This document shows positions 34,227 through 44,144 of a stretch of DNA of 64,000 nt, one piece after another. Below the pieces are notes generated by a model. The model searched no databases. It saw only the letters and a list, made by a program, of their open reading frames with translations, and was not told the origin of the DNA. The stretch comes from Planctomycetaceae bacterium (GTDB taxonomy: Bacteria; Planctomycetota; Planctomycetia; Planctomycetales; Planctomycetaceae). The stretch's first letter is position 1, and every line of letters starts with the position of its first letter. Position numbers and translations under genes: made by a program. The stretch lies in the NCBI GenBank assembly GCA_021732995.1, contig JAKFWA010000073.1, positions 1-64,000 on the forward strand, given 5' to 3'.

Positions 34227-34991
34227 TCAGGAAGCAACCGTCTGGCGAGCGGATTGCGTGAGTTCGCGGAACCGTTGTTCCATCGACGCCTCATCGTCCG
34301 CGAGTTTGTCGACGGCGTCGTCGAAGACCAGACGCCCCTGATTGATCAGGATGACGCGACTGCACATGGCTTTTACTTCGCGAAGAATGTGCGTCGACAG
34401 CAGGATGGTCTTGGTCTGGCTGAGGCTCCGGATGAGTTCGCGGACGTCGTGAATCTGGTTCGGATCAAGGCCACTGGTGGGTTCGTCCAGAATCAGCACT
34501 TGAGGGTCATGCAGAATCGCCTGAGCCATACCGACGCGCTGGCGATAACCCTTCGAAAGCTTGCCGATGGGCTTGCTCCACACTGACTTCAGTGAGCACT
34601 TCTCAGCGACATACTGCAGTCGTTCCTGCAGCTTGCCCGAGTCCATCCCGCGGGCTTCACCGAGATAGGTCAGCAGACTGAACGGCGTCATCTCGGCATA
34701 CAAAGGCCCATTTTCGGGCAGATAACCGAGCAGTTCGCTCGCCTTGATGCGGTCCTGGGCAACGTCGAAACCACCAATGGACGCTGCGCCTTCCGAGGGT
34801 GCGAGGTAACCGGTCAGCATCTTCATCGTGGTCGATTTCCCGGCACCGTTTGGTCCCAGGAACGCCGCCACTTGTCCGCGTGGCACCGTGAAGGTCACGT
34901 TGTTCGTGGCTACGAACGGGCCGTAGTACTTGCTGAGTCCACGCGCTTCGATCATCACGCCATTTGGCGACACGTTCGTTGTACTACTCAT
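34227..34991 (-). CDS. ABC transporter ATP-binding protein (GldA-like)
   Basis: A 254-residue ATPase. Walker A is GPNGAGKST, the signature LSKGYRQRVGMAQ, Walker B VLILDEPTSGLDP and the switch His in LLSTHILREV. The tail FRELTQ is like other GldA/CcmA-type exporters. The start at 34991 (MSSTTNVSPNGV) is supported by the family length; the frame is open upstream to 35090 without family sequence. It is the first gene of the operon, 51 bp before the GldF/GldG fusion, which supplies the membrane part. Confidence 0.93.
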   Translation of the reverse strand: MSSTTNVSPNGVMIEARGLSKYYGPFVATNNVTFTVPRGQVAAFLGPNGAGKSTTMKMLTGYLAPSEGAASIGGFDVAQDRIKASELLGYLPENGPLYAEMTPFSLLTYLGEARGMDSGKLQERLQYVAEKCSLKSVWSKPIGKLSKGYRQRVGMAQAILHDPQVLILDEPTSGLDPNQIHDVRELIRSLSQTKTILLSTHILREVKAMCSRVILINQGRLVFDDAVDKLADDEASMEQRFRELTQSARQTVAS

Positions 34992-35572
34992 TTGTCTGTG
35001 GTTTCCGAGTGTCAGAAATCGCAGTAACACGCCGCTCCTGAATTCCGTCGAGCAAGCGTGGGGGAAGCAGGTTCCACTCACGGCAAGCACCGTCAGCCAG
35101 TTGGTGAGAAACTTGTTTGCTTGCTTCAGCTTGAGGAATCGCAGTCGTCGAAGTCTTCCTTCGAGAGCGCGTTCCGGAAATTACCGTCACGACAAAGTCT
35201 TGCCATGAACGATGATCCGCCCACTGACTGCTCCTCAGTCGTGGTTTCGCTGAAACAACCTACCCAAGCACCGAACCGGTTACCTCACCAACGTGTGCCG
35301 CAGAGCTATCTTAGGGTCTGGGCGCCGCGTTCGCGAATACGCGGAAACTAGTCAGGCTGTTTGGCGAATTCCAGCAACGCAGGGTGAATTAAGTTTGTAG
35401 CGCCTCTAATGCATGCCGCCCAGCGAGTTACTTCGATCACTCGATTCCAGCAGCCAGCGTGGGAACGCATGCGTTTCCTGCTTTCCTCGACGGCGGCGAG
35501 GCCCGGCAATAGCCGAAGTCGAACCGGACACGCTTTAATCGTAGAGCGACCAACGACTAAGGATTGCTGTCT
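34992..35572. other. Non-coding gap upstream of the ABC operon
   Basis: About 580 bases with only short open frames (for instance 35205-35351) that have no family-like features. It should contain the promoter of the ABC operon, which reads leftward from here. The heme protein gene also ends into it from the right. No repeat or RNA gene was recognised. Confidence 0.45.
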
Positions 35573-38500
35573 CTACGGATTAGGTGCCGTCTTCAGAGTG
35601 GTGAGGAATTCGACCAGATCGCGGACGTCTCGCAGCGGCAACGTGTCCTTCACGCCAGGCATGGCCGACTTTGGCGGCGTGCGTTCTTCGATGCCTGCCG
35701 CCTTGAGCCGCTTCACGTCGCGAGTGGCCGTGACGATCACAACTTCGTCTTTGGTTTCCGATTCGATCACTCCGGACAGAACCTGACCATCGGCCATGAC
35801 GAAGCTCACGGTTCCGAAACCTTTCGCGATCTTGGCGTGAGGATCGATCAGCGACTCCAACAGGAACGTGCGATCACCACGCAGCGCCACTCCGGAAAGG
35901 TCTGGTCCGGCATCTCCGCCTTCGCCTTTGATCTTGTGGCAACGCAAACACTGAGCCTGCGGATGGCCTCGAAAGATCGACAAGCCCCGCTCGACATCGC
36001 CGCCCACCAGAGCTGGCTGATAAGGTTGCAACGGATTCGTCGTGGCCCCTTGAACAGTCTTCGCTCGCCACTCGTTCGTAAGCTTCTGAAATGGTTCGGT
36101 AGCTCGCGCGTGAGCCGCCTCGATCAGCTCCAGATTGAGCCCGCCGCCAAAACGGCTCCACGCAGACTGCGATGTGTCGGCCAGCAACGAGTTGCTGAAC
36201 CCGTCCTGCAACAGTTTGTCGGCTTCAGGTTGTTTGAGTTCAACGAGCAATCGAACCGCGTCCTGCGCTTCAGCAGTTGTGAGCGTGTTCGCGCCGAAAC
36301 CCTCACGGACTGAAGCCAGCGCGGCCGCAGCGTCGCGCATGGCCAAAACTTGTCGAGCGACCGATCGCAGGCGCGGCTGATCCGATTTGAGGAACATAGC
36401 GACCAGCTCATCGACCGGTTTTGCTTTGCGCGATGCCAGCAGTCGTAGAGATTCCGCGCGAGTCCCAATCGGCAAAGCGTTGTCCCTCGCCCAGCCTGCG
36501 ATCTGCTGATCGTCGACGGGAATCGCAGAGCGGTTGATGAGCTTCAGCACATTCGCCTGCAAGTCGCCCTCCGTGCGACTCAGCAGGGCGGCGACGTTTT
36601 CGGTCAGCACCGTTTTTGTGATCTGCGAATCACGCGGAGTCAGGGGTCGCCAGAAACCGGTGACGCGGTCTCGCTGCGATGGTTGTTCCCAATCGGCGAG
36701 ACAGTTCAGAGCTTCCGCTCGCATGTTGGCGGCGAGTTGCGGCAAGGTGATGAGGCTCGCAATCGCTCGCGCGTGATCGATGCCGCCGGCGCGAAAGTTC
36801 GCGTTGATCACTCGCCGTACAAGAGCTTCCGGGACAGCGGTCGGTCCACCGGCTGCGGCGACCTTCAAACGATCAATTAACTGTGCCAGCACGGGCATGG
36901 CAGCATCAACCGGCACATCGTTAATCGCGCGAGCCGCCTCGGTCACCAGTCGCGGATCGGCATCGTTCAAAAAGCGGGCCAGTTGAGCTGCGACCCAGTC
37001 GAGTGGCAGCGCTTTTGGAGATTTCTGATCGGTACCTGCGACGGTGAAGTTCAGCAGCGACGGATCGGCGTGACGCCGCAAAGTTAGCAGAGCCGCCAGT
37101 CGCAACGCAGGTTCTGTCGCGTTCGACAGGCGAATGAGGTCGTCCTGCGTCGCACAGTTTTGCAGAGCCATAACGCCTGCGTGCCGCAGATACGGATCGG
37201 CATCCGCATTCGCCTTGAGCATCTCAACCACACTCGGAATGCAGGCCGGGCCGCCAATCTTCGCCAGTCCCAGCGCGGCGAAGAAGCGAACTCGAGCACT
37301 GCTGTCTTTGAGCGCCTCGGTGAGTGCCGCCGCAGCGTCGCCGTTACGCGCATCGCTGACCAATTTGATGGCTTGCGCACGAACTTCTGGATCAGCCGCG
37401 CTGATTAATCGGCGGAGTTCAGGCAGCGCCGCTTGAGGTTCACGCCGTGCCACCCGACCCAAGGCCCACATCGCATGACGAATGGCTCGCGCCGCACTGA
37501 CCTCTGCGGGCTGCGCTGATGTTCGCGCGGTGATGCTCTTGAGGTCAGCAATCAATTGCGTTCGCAGCAAGGCGTCTGATGCGGCCAGCACCGCGTCGGC
37601 GTATGCATACTGAGCACGCAGGCGAACTCGCATGTCGGGGTGAGCGAACAGTTCCAGCAGCCTGGTCGGCGGCAGTTTCTCGATTCCGGCTGCGAAGATC
37701 TCTCGCGTCTGCTTGACGGCTTCCGTGCCGAGTTTTTCGGTATGACTCAACGTGTAGACGCGGCCGCCAAGAGCCTTACCGCTCCAATCGAGGTTCACGA
37801 AGTCGGCGACGTACACTTTGCCGTCGTAACCAAACTCCATGTCTGTCGCCATGATCGGCTTGAAGAAGTTGTGCTCGTCGGTCATCTCGAACCGGGCACC
37901 CTTCGGCTTGATTGAGAAGGACTCGACGCCACCGTTGCCGGTGTAGTTGCACATGAAGAAATGGTGCTGATAGCGATCGTCCAGCCCGGTGCCGGGATAG
38001 TACGCAAAGCCCGACGGCCCCGCCCCCAGTTTTCCGACTGGCGGCAACACCCACGCAGGCTGATCAGGAGCTTCCACATGCCACAGCTTCTCGGCATGCC
38101 AAGGGCCAGTCAGATAGGGTGCGGCAATCGTCTGATACGCCATGTTCCAGCCGCTGTCGCCACCGTCGACTACATAGACCAACCGCGAGTGGTCCCCCTT
38201 GTCGCAGTTGTTATCCGCCGCAAACAAGTTGCCGAACTCATCGAAGGCAATCTCCTGAGGGTTCCTCAAGCCGATGTGCACGACTTCGAAGTTCTTGCCG
38301 TCCGCATCGCAGCGGAACACGGCTCCGCGCCGCGGCAATGAGAACGTGCGACCTTCCTGCGACGTTACATGGAAGCCTCGATCGCCCACTGAGAAATAGA
38401 GTTTCCCATCAGGTCCCCAGGCCAGACCGTGCAGGTCGTGACCCAGGAATCCGCAGTTCACGCCAAAGCCCGTCAACAGCGGCTTGCGTTCTTCCGCGAT

Positions 38501-39070
38501 GCCGTCGCCATCTTTGTCTTTGAGCAGCCACAAATGCGGAATGCATGTCAGATACACACTCCCGTTGCGAGCCATCACGCCGGCCGCCAGTCCATCCAGC
38601 GGTTCATTGAACTTGCCCGCGAAGATCGTCGATTTGTCAGCCTTGCCGTCTCCGTCAGAGTCCTCCAGCAAACGAACTTGATCAGAGACCTTCGAGAACC
38701 AATTCATCCCGCCATCGAACTTGTCGGCATACTTCTTGAAGACGTTCAGCCGGTCTTCGAGCGTTCTGATCTGCAGATCGTCATCCAGCAGAAACGGTCG
38801 CGTGCGATTCTCCTCAGTGCCGCGATTGAAGCGATACTCCTCCGCCACGAAGACTCGATTCTTTTCATCGAGCCCAATCGCCACGGGACTGGCCAACTGC
38901 GGCTCGGCTGCGAATAACTCCACCTTCATCCCGTCCGGAACCTTGAACTTGGAGATGGCAGCCTTCGCGGCGTTAGTTCCATCAGGCAGGACCTCTTGAG
39001 CAATCGCCGTGATTGAAAGCAGTCCGCAAACCAGGCAGCCGACAACTGGCCAAACGAAACACTTCAGCAT
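35573..39070 (-). CDS. PVC-type membrane-bound dehydrogenase: beta-propeller, HEAT repeats, cytochrome c
   Basis: About 1165 residues from the ATG at 39070, which gives a clean signal peptide (MLKCFVWPVVGCLVCGLLS); an ATG at 39097 adds nine residues. Next comes the membrane-bound-dehydrogenase-like propeller (VPDGMKVELFAAEPQLASP, LLEDSDGDGKADKST, DLHGLAWGPDGKLYFSVGD, LRNPQEIAFDEFGNLFAAD), then a HEAT-repeat solenoid (RREPQAALPELRRLI, SSARVRFFAALGLAKIGG). The end is a PVC-type heme-binding domain with CLRCH near residue 1041 and the tail RDVRDLVEFLTTLKT. It should be periplasmic. It shares the propeller and heme modules with the protein at 10920-14915 but in the opposite order. The substrate is unknown. 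Confidence 0.9.
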   Translation of the reverse strand: MLKCFVWPVVGCLVCGLLSITAIAQEVLPDGTNAAKAAISKFKVPDGMKVELFAAEPQLASPVAIGLDEKNRVFVAEEYRFNRGTEENRTRPFLLDDDLQIRTLEDRLNVFKKYADKFDGGMNWFSKVSDQVRLLEDSDGDGKADKSTIFAGKFNEPLDGLAAGVMARNGSVYLTCIPHLWLLKDKDGDGIAEERKPLLTGFGVNCGFLGHDLHGLAWGPDGKLYFSVGDRGFHVTSQEGRTFSLPRRGAVFRCDADGKNFEVVHIGLRNPQEIAFDEFGNLFAADNNCDKGDHSRLVYVVDGGDSGWNMAYQTIAAPYLTGPWHAEKLWHVEAPDQPAWVLPPVGKLGAGPSGFAYYPGTGLDDRYQHHFFMCNYTGNGGVESFSIKPKGARFEMTDEHNFFKPIMATDMEFGYDGKVYVADFVNLDWSGKALGGRVYTLSHTEKLGTEAVKQTREIFAAGIEKLPPTRLLELFAHPDMRVRLRAQYAYADAVLAASDALLRTQLIADLKSITARTSAQPAEVSAARAIRHAMWALGRVARREPQAALPELRRLISAADPEVRAQAIKLVSDARNGDAAAALTEALKDSSARVRFFAALGLAKIGGPACIPSVVEMLKANADADPYLRHAGVMALQNCATQDDLIRLSNATEPALRLAALLTLRRHADPSLLNFTVAGTDQKSPKALPLDWVAAQLARFLNDADPRLVTEAARAINDVPVDAAMPVLAQLIDRLKVAAAGGPTAVPEALVRRVINANFRAGGIDHARAIASLITLPQLAANMRAEALNCLADWEQPSQRDRVTGFWRPLTPRDSQITKTVLTENVAALLSRTEGDLQANVLKLINRSAIPVDDQQIAGWARDNALPIGTRAESLRLLASRKAKPVDELVAMFLKSDQPRLRSVARQVLAMRDAAAALASVREGFGANTLTTAEAQDAVRLLVELKQPEADKLLQDGFSNSLLADTSQSAWSRFGGGLNLELIEAAHARATEPFQKLTNEWRAKTVQGATTNPLQPYQPALVGGDVERGLSIFRGHPQAQCLRCHKIKGEGGDAGPDLSGVALRGDRTFLLESLIDPHAKIAKGFGTVSFVMADGQVLSGVIESETKDEVVIVTATRDVKRLKAAGIEERTPPKSAMPGVKDTLPLRDVRDLVEFLTTLKTAPNP

Positions 39071-39821
39071 GGTGAGTCCCGTCTTCAGGCAACACATCAG
39101 ACCAACACGAACGGCCGGACTTGTAGTGCCAAACGCCGTCTTGAAGCACGCGTGTGGACGACGATCGGGGATTGCTAACGACCAAGCGTCAACAGACGGC
39201 CGCGAAGATCAGAGGCGACGCGATGCAATCAGCTCCCTGTGTCCTTCGCGAGCTTCTCTTCCGAGGGCAGCGAGGGGTTCTCATCACGTCAGTGACTTAT
39301 GGCGATGCTCTCGGCGCCCCCACCGCAGCCTCCCATCGCCAGTGCTGGTAACACGACGTGATCGAAGTGAAGATGCGGCGCGCCGGTGCGAAAGAAACGC
39401 CGCTGGGGTCGGGCAGCCTGTCCAAGTGGAACATCCAGCACCAGAGCCTCGCTGAACTCCGCACGCAACGTCGGCAGTTCGCCCCTTCGATGTCGTCCAC
39501 GCCGCCTGGCCCCGAAGGCTATTTGCCTCTGTTGATCGAGCACATTCGAGACCGTCGATTGCGGGCAGCTCTGTTAAGCAATCAGGCGATGCCCTGTGCG
39601 ACCTAAAGTCATTTATCAGTAAGGCTTTAGTACACCGACGCAAAGCCCGACCTCGAACGGCGATGTGTGGACTCGCAGTTGGCTTCTCAAATCGAGAGGG
39701 ATTCCAGGATGGCATGCTTGCTGAAAACACGCGCCCCCGATCTAATCCGCTCACCATGTGAGATTGAGTCTCATATTCAATATTCTTTTCCGCCCGCCTG
39801 CTTTCCCACCAAGAGCACCCC
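39071..39821. other. Non-coding gap before the DUF1559 gene
   Basis: About 750 bases between divergent genes. Short open frames occur on both strands, for example 39358-39606 plus and 39289-39543 minus, but their products are low in hydrophobic residues, rich in Arg/Pro/Ala and resemble no family known to me. The last 60 bases are AT-richer and likely hold the DUF1559 promoter. Confidence 0.45.
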
Positions 39822-40844
39822 ATGTCGTTCCCACTCAAGCGTTGCCGTGGCTTCACATTGATCGAGCTGCTGGTCGTCATTGCCATCATTGCGATCTTAG
39901 TTGCCCTGCTGCTGCCTGCCGTTCAACAGGCTCGCGAAGCTGCCCGTAAATCACAGTGTAAAAACAACTTAAAGCAACTTGGTGTCGCCCTGCATAACTA
40001 CCTTTCGACCTACAACACGTTTCCTCCCAACGGTTGCGTGTCGGGTAGCACCGTCACTCAGCCCTGGTCGGTTCAGGCCTTCCTGATGCCGTACCTCGAA
40101 GGGAACAACGAATACGCCCTGATCAACTTCGACTACGGCTACCATCACAACATCAACAAGAACGCGTTTCCGCCGAACGGCGTCGCCGCCAAGCGGCCGG
40201 GAGTGCTGCTCTGTCCGGCCGAGATCAAGGACGAATCGCGCCTTAACACGACCACCGGTCAGGCTGAGCACTATCCACTCAACTACGCGGCCAATGTCGG
40301 GCAGTACCTCGTCTTCAATCCGGCAACCGGCGTGAACGGAGGCGGAGCATTTGGTCCGAATACGAAACTCAGTGACCGCGACATTGTGGATGGCACCAGC
40401 AACACGCTGGGGTTTGCCGAAGTGAAGGCATTCACTCCGCGATATCACGACAACAACACCATGCCAACGACAGCCCCCACCAGCCCCGCGGCGGTTTCCG
40501 GAGCCTACACTGGCGCCGGCGCCTGGTCCGCGAATAGCGGCCACTCTGAGTGGGTCTGCGGTCGTTCGATTCACACGGGTTTCACCACGACGTTTGGACC
40601 GAACACGGTCGTCCCGCATGCTGTGGGCGGAGTGACCTATGACATCGACGTCACCAGTATCCGCGAAGGTACAAACGGTACCGACGTGACTTACTCCATT
40701 GTAACGGCGCGCAGTCATCACGTGGGCCTGGTGCACGTGCTGCTGATGGATGGAGCAGTGAGGATCGCCAGCAACAATATGGATCTATCGACTTGGCAAG
40801 CGCTCGGCGGGCGCAGCGAAGGCAATGTTGTCGGCGACTTTTAG
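39822..40844 (+). CDS. DUF1559 prepilin-like protein
   Basis: A 340-residue member of the DUF1559 family, a hallmark of planctomycetes with many paralogues per genome. The N-terminus [20 protein letters not shown] is a type IV prepilin signal with the Gly-Phe cleavage site and Glu5, followed by the fixed [20 protein letters not shown]. The body has [29 protein letters not shown] and the C-terminal His-x(n)-Asp-Gly motif ([16 protein letters not shown]). Members are thought to form pseudopilin-like surface or secretion structures; the exact role is not settled. It is a single gene convergent with the carboxypeptidase-regulatory-domain gene. Confidence 0.96.
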   Translation: MSFPLKRCRGFTLIELLVVIAIIAILVALLLPAVQQAREAARKSQCKNNLKQLGVALHNYLSTYNTFPPNGCVSGSTVTQPWSVQAFLMPYLEGNNEYALINFDYGYHHNINKNAFPPNGVAAKRPGVLLCPAEIKDESRLNTTTGQAEHYPLNYAANVGQYLVFNPATGVNGGGAFGPNTKLSDRDIVDGTSNTLGFAEVKAFTPRYHDNNTMPTTAPTSPAAVSGAYTGAGAWSANSGHSEWVCGRSIHTGFTTTFGPNTVVPHAVGGVTYDIDVTSIREGTNGTDVTYSIVTARSHHVGLVHVLLMDGAVRIASNNMDLSTWQALGGRSEGNVVGDF

Positions 40845-40904
40845 AGCCGAACCGGGGGCGTCACGCGCGTCGCCAAGACAGACCGCATGCGGCCTGTCAG
40901 GTTC

Positions 40905-43766
40905 TCAAGGGAGCAGGCGGGTAGCGACGAAGTTGAGCGCAGCCTCGCCGTTGAGCGGGAGATCGACCTCGCGTTCGTCGGTCGATGCGATCTTGTAGGT
41001 GAAATTGCCGTTCTGGATTCGAAGCCAGGGCAGATTGCGGCCGGGTGTTGCCGGTAGTCGGAAACTTCCATCGGCGCGCACCAACCCCGCGGTCGGGTCA
41101 ATGGAAGGTACTGCCCACAAGCCTTCAGAGGTGACTGTCATGATGTCGGTTGGCTGCAGACGCAGCGGTTCGCCGGTGGCGGAATCAACAACGTGCCCGG
41201 TCAGGTAGCTGGGCCGTTCCATGCGAATGATAGGTGCATGTCTGACCTCGCCCAGCACGGCTGGAACGCCTTCGTCAGCAACGGTGAAACCCTTGGGCGG
41301 TGGCGAATCCCCCCACTGACGTCCCAAAGGTGGTGCGATCAAGTCTTCGGCCGAGACTGAAATTGAGTACCGCGATGTCGCTTGCAGCAAGACTTCAAAT
41401 TGACCATCCGCGTTGGTGCGTGCGAACGTAGATCCAACGCCCACCTTATCCGAAATCCGAACGGCAACATTGGGCAGAGGTTGAGCCTCAGGCCCGACAA
41501 CTTTGCCACGCAGGACTGCGGGCTCCGCCAGTTGCACATTCAGTTGAGGCTCTCCGCTGCGGAACTCAACGACCGTCTGACCATACTCGGCATGCGTCAC
41601 GAACAGATGATGCTGGAATCGCGATTTCGAGCCGAAGTCTTCGATGCCTCGCAGGTCATAGGCTCCAGTTGCGTCGGTTGTGGCGAACTCATGATCGCCA
41701 CCGACAAGCACAGTGGCATTCGCCAGTGGCTGGCCGTCGGGACGGATCACTCGACCTGCCATGGCAAAGCCGGGCTTCATGCGTAGAAGCCGTTCGCCAG
41801 TGGCTGTCGCGTAACGCTCATGCTGGCCACGAACTTCGTAGGCATGAGAGTTTGACGAAAGCGGACGTTCGCCAAGTTCATACTCACCACGTTCGTTCGA
41901 CAATGTTGAACGGATCAGTCGCGCCTGGCGAGGGTTGCCCGGTTCGCTGCGAGAAGTCTCGTAGAAACCAACGCGCACGTTCGGGACGGGCCGATCATCC
42001 AAGTCGAGGCAGCGGCCATGAATCAGCCGTGCGACGTCGCGCCGCTTGAGCTCGAAGCGAACCTTGGTGGTTTCACCGGCCCTCAGCTCAAGTTCGTCAG
42101 TCTGAGGCTGAGCAGCGACGTAGTTCAGCCGCCCGTCCAGGTTGATTTTGAAACGGCGCAACGACGGCATCAGCGAAACCTTCAGCCGGCCATCGCGGTC
42201 GGTATTGGCAAGACGAGGGTGGTAGACCTCGCTTTGCACGCGCACCAGCACGTCCGTTGGCGGCTTTTGGGGCTTGTCAGCAGTTAGCAGTTGGCGTTGG
42301 GACGGCGTTCTTGGCGTCATCCAGAATTGCAGGTCAGGAATCCCTTGCCCCGAATCGGCATCCACCACCTCGAACTGGACCAGCGCTGCACGTTCGACTT
42401 CCACCAGGCACGATTGAGGCTCGATGGCATTCGTCACCTCGAGGGTGCGATAGGTTGTCACGTAGCCTGAATCTTCCATCGGGTTCGCAGTCAACACATA
42501 GTTACCCGGTGTCAGTTGCGCGACGGCGGAGCTTCGCGTCTGCAGATACTCCCACAAAGAACGTTGGCTGCGCATGCCCACGGCGCTTAAGACCACGTCC
42601 TGATAAGGCTGCTGCCGATCGGCCGTCTGGACTTGCACAGACACGGCGCGAGGCTTCAGCAGCACAACTTCCAGCGGCCCCGTTGTGACCTCTTGCTGGC
42701 TGCGCGACGGCTCGCCCACCACGCTTCCTATTGCGTTGCGTAGTTGGCGGTTACTCAAGATTGTGACTTCGGAAAGCGACTTGTCGGTAGTTGCCACAGA
42801 GACGGCACTCACCACAAAGTCTGGATGCTTCACCGTTAGATTGGCGAGTGCCTCAGCAGGCAGCCCTTCGATGCGGAAACGGCCATCGGCATCAGTCCGA
42901 GCGATCCGTTGACGCTCAGGCAGCCACTCACGGGACGGGAATGCGAAGCCGTAGAAGCTGGTTAGTAGCGCCAATTGCTTAAGCATTCGCAGGTCCGTGA
43001 TTTGAATCTCGGCCTCAGCGACAGGCTGGTTCGTATCGGACATCACCCGCCCCATGATGGCGTGCGCCTTCGGGAGTGTGATTTCCAGGTGAATCGGCTC
43101 ATCCAGAAAGAAGCACTCGCGCGAGTCCGGCAGTACATAGGTGCCGCTGAACTCGAACGGTTGAGTTGGGCGCACTTGGTTGAAGACATGTGTATGCGGA
43201 TGCCACGCCAGGCCAAACTCGGGCGCAGTAGCAATGATGGCAAACAACAGGTGCTCCGGCTCCCGGACCGTTGATGTTCGTTCGCGCTCCAACTCGACGT
43301 CCAGAAAGTTGAATCGACCTTCTGCATCCGTTGTCACGGAACTCGCAAGCCGCCGTCCGACGCCGGGAGTCATCAACCGTACGTTGGCACCGGCGACCGG
43401 CTTACCGGCCTCGTCGCGAGCGACTCCGCTCACCGTGATGACGCGTGTTTCTCGCTTGAGTCTCTTGTCGCTAAGGGATTGCGGCGATGCTGGCAGGACG
43501 ACAGGTTGCCACGCCGCGTCAGCCGCTCCGACCTCTGGAGAAATTTCGGCCGGCGTTTCTTCAGCTTCGTCCGCAGATCCGTCGGTCTCCCGTGATTCGA
43601 GTTTCACATCACGCTGCGCAAGATCTCCGGCTGGCCGATTCTGACGGAACAGTCCGACTCCGGCGGCTATCACCACGAGAACCGACGCAACCGCGACGAC
43701 AACACGTCGCATCCGTCTTGTCGGGCGGCTTTCCTGAAACGGCTGCGGTTGGTCTGCTGAGTTCAT
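40905..43766 (-). CDS. Anchored protein with multiple carboxypeptidase-regulatory-like domains
   Basis: About 953 residues from the ATG at 43766. A basic N-terminus and one membrane span (RRVVVAVASVLVVIAAGVGL) place the rest outside. It carries several carboxypeptidase-regulatory-like beta-sandwich domains, each with the typical G-x-V-x-D/N...A-V-x-V / G-x-F pattern: TVSGVARDEAGKPVAGANVR, IMGRVMSDTNQPVAEAEIQ, LIHGRCLDLDDRPVPNVRV, MAGRVIRPDGQPLANATVL, LRGKVVGPEAQPLPNVAVR. No peptidase domain is present, so it is probably an adhesive or scaffold-like surface protein. The frame is open upstream to 44072 but the extra residues lack family features. Confidence 0.85.
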   Translation of the reverse strand: MNSADQPQPFQESRPTRRMRRVVVAVASVLVVIAAGVGLFRQNRPAGDLAQRDVKLESRETDGSADEAEETPAEISPEVGAADAAWQPVVLPASPQSLSDKRLKRETRVITVSGVARDEAGKPVAGANVRLMTPGVGRRLASSVTTDAEGRFNFLDVELERERTSTVREPEHLLFAIIATAPEFGLAWHPHTHVFNQVRPTQPFEFSGTYVLPDSRECFFLDEPIHLEITLPKAHAIMGRVMSDTNQPVAEAEIQITDLRMLKQLALLTSFYGFAFPSREWLPERQRIARTDADGRFRIEGLPAEALANLTVKHPDFVVSAVSVATTDKSLSEVTILSNRQLRNAIGSVVGEPSRSQQEVTTGPLEVVLLKPRAVSVQVQTADRQQPYQDVVLSAVGMRSQRSLWEYLQTRSSAVAQLTPGNYVLTANPMEDSGYVTTYRTLEVTNAIEPQSCLVEVERAALVQFEVVDADSGQGIPDLQFWMTPRTPSQRQLLTADKPQKPPTDVLVRVQSEVYHPRLANTDRDGRLKVSLMPSLRRFKINLDGRLNYVAAQPQTDELELRAGETTKVRFELKRRDVARLIHGRCLDLDDRPVPNVRVGFYETSRSEPGNPRQARLIRSTLSNERGEYELGERPLSSNSHAYEVRGQHERYATATGERLLRMKPGFAMAGRVIRPDGQPLANATVLVGGDHEFATTDATGAYDLRGIEDFGSKSRFQHHLFVTHAEYGQTVVEFRSGEPQLNVQLAEPAVLRGKVVGPEAQPLPNVAVRISDKVGVGSTFARTNADGQFEVLLQATSRYSISVSAEDLIAPPLGRQWGDSPPPKGFTVADEGVPAVLGEVRHAPIIRMERPSYLTGHVVDSATGEPLRLQPTDIMTVTSEGLWAVPSIDPTAGLVRADGSFRLPATPGRNLPWLRIQNGNFTYKIASTDEREVDLPLNGEAALNFVATRLLP

Positions 43767-44144
43767 CGCATCCTCGCTGGCATCGCGCTTCGACGACGCA
43801 CCGTCAAGGGAACTCCGCAAGCCTTCCGAGTGTTCGGCGAAATCTTCGCGAAATAAGAACTGATGACCACGTTCGCGAGCCCTGTTCGAGCCAGACGAGG
43901 CTCCGCCCACCGATGTGGCAGGTTTGGAAGGCCTCGGTCTGCGCTCACGCCGCAACGTGGGCGGACCGGCCAGGTTTCGACCGATACGTTCGGCATTTGC
44001 GACGAAATTCGCTGAGCTTGTAGGATACTTCGCCAGGAGTTGCGGCTTTGTGTACCACCGCGTGGCTAACATCCCGCCGATACGGACTGCCGCAGCCAGG
44101 TTCCGGGATCAGCTAGTTCCATACATCGGGCCTATTGGGAATCG
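43767..44144. other. Divergent promoter region
   Basis: About 380 bases between the carboxypeptidase-regulatory protein and the histidine kinase, which are transcribed away from each other. I see no gene or clear operator. Part is open in the frame of the leftward gene, so a longer N-terminus cannot be fully excluded. Confidence 0.4.

Noticed and set aside
39284-39889. Minus-strand frame of about 200 residues overlapping the start of the DUF1559 gene
   Set aside because: It overlaps the highly conserved prepilin signal on the other strand and its product is Arg/Ser-rich without pattern.
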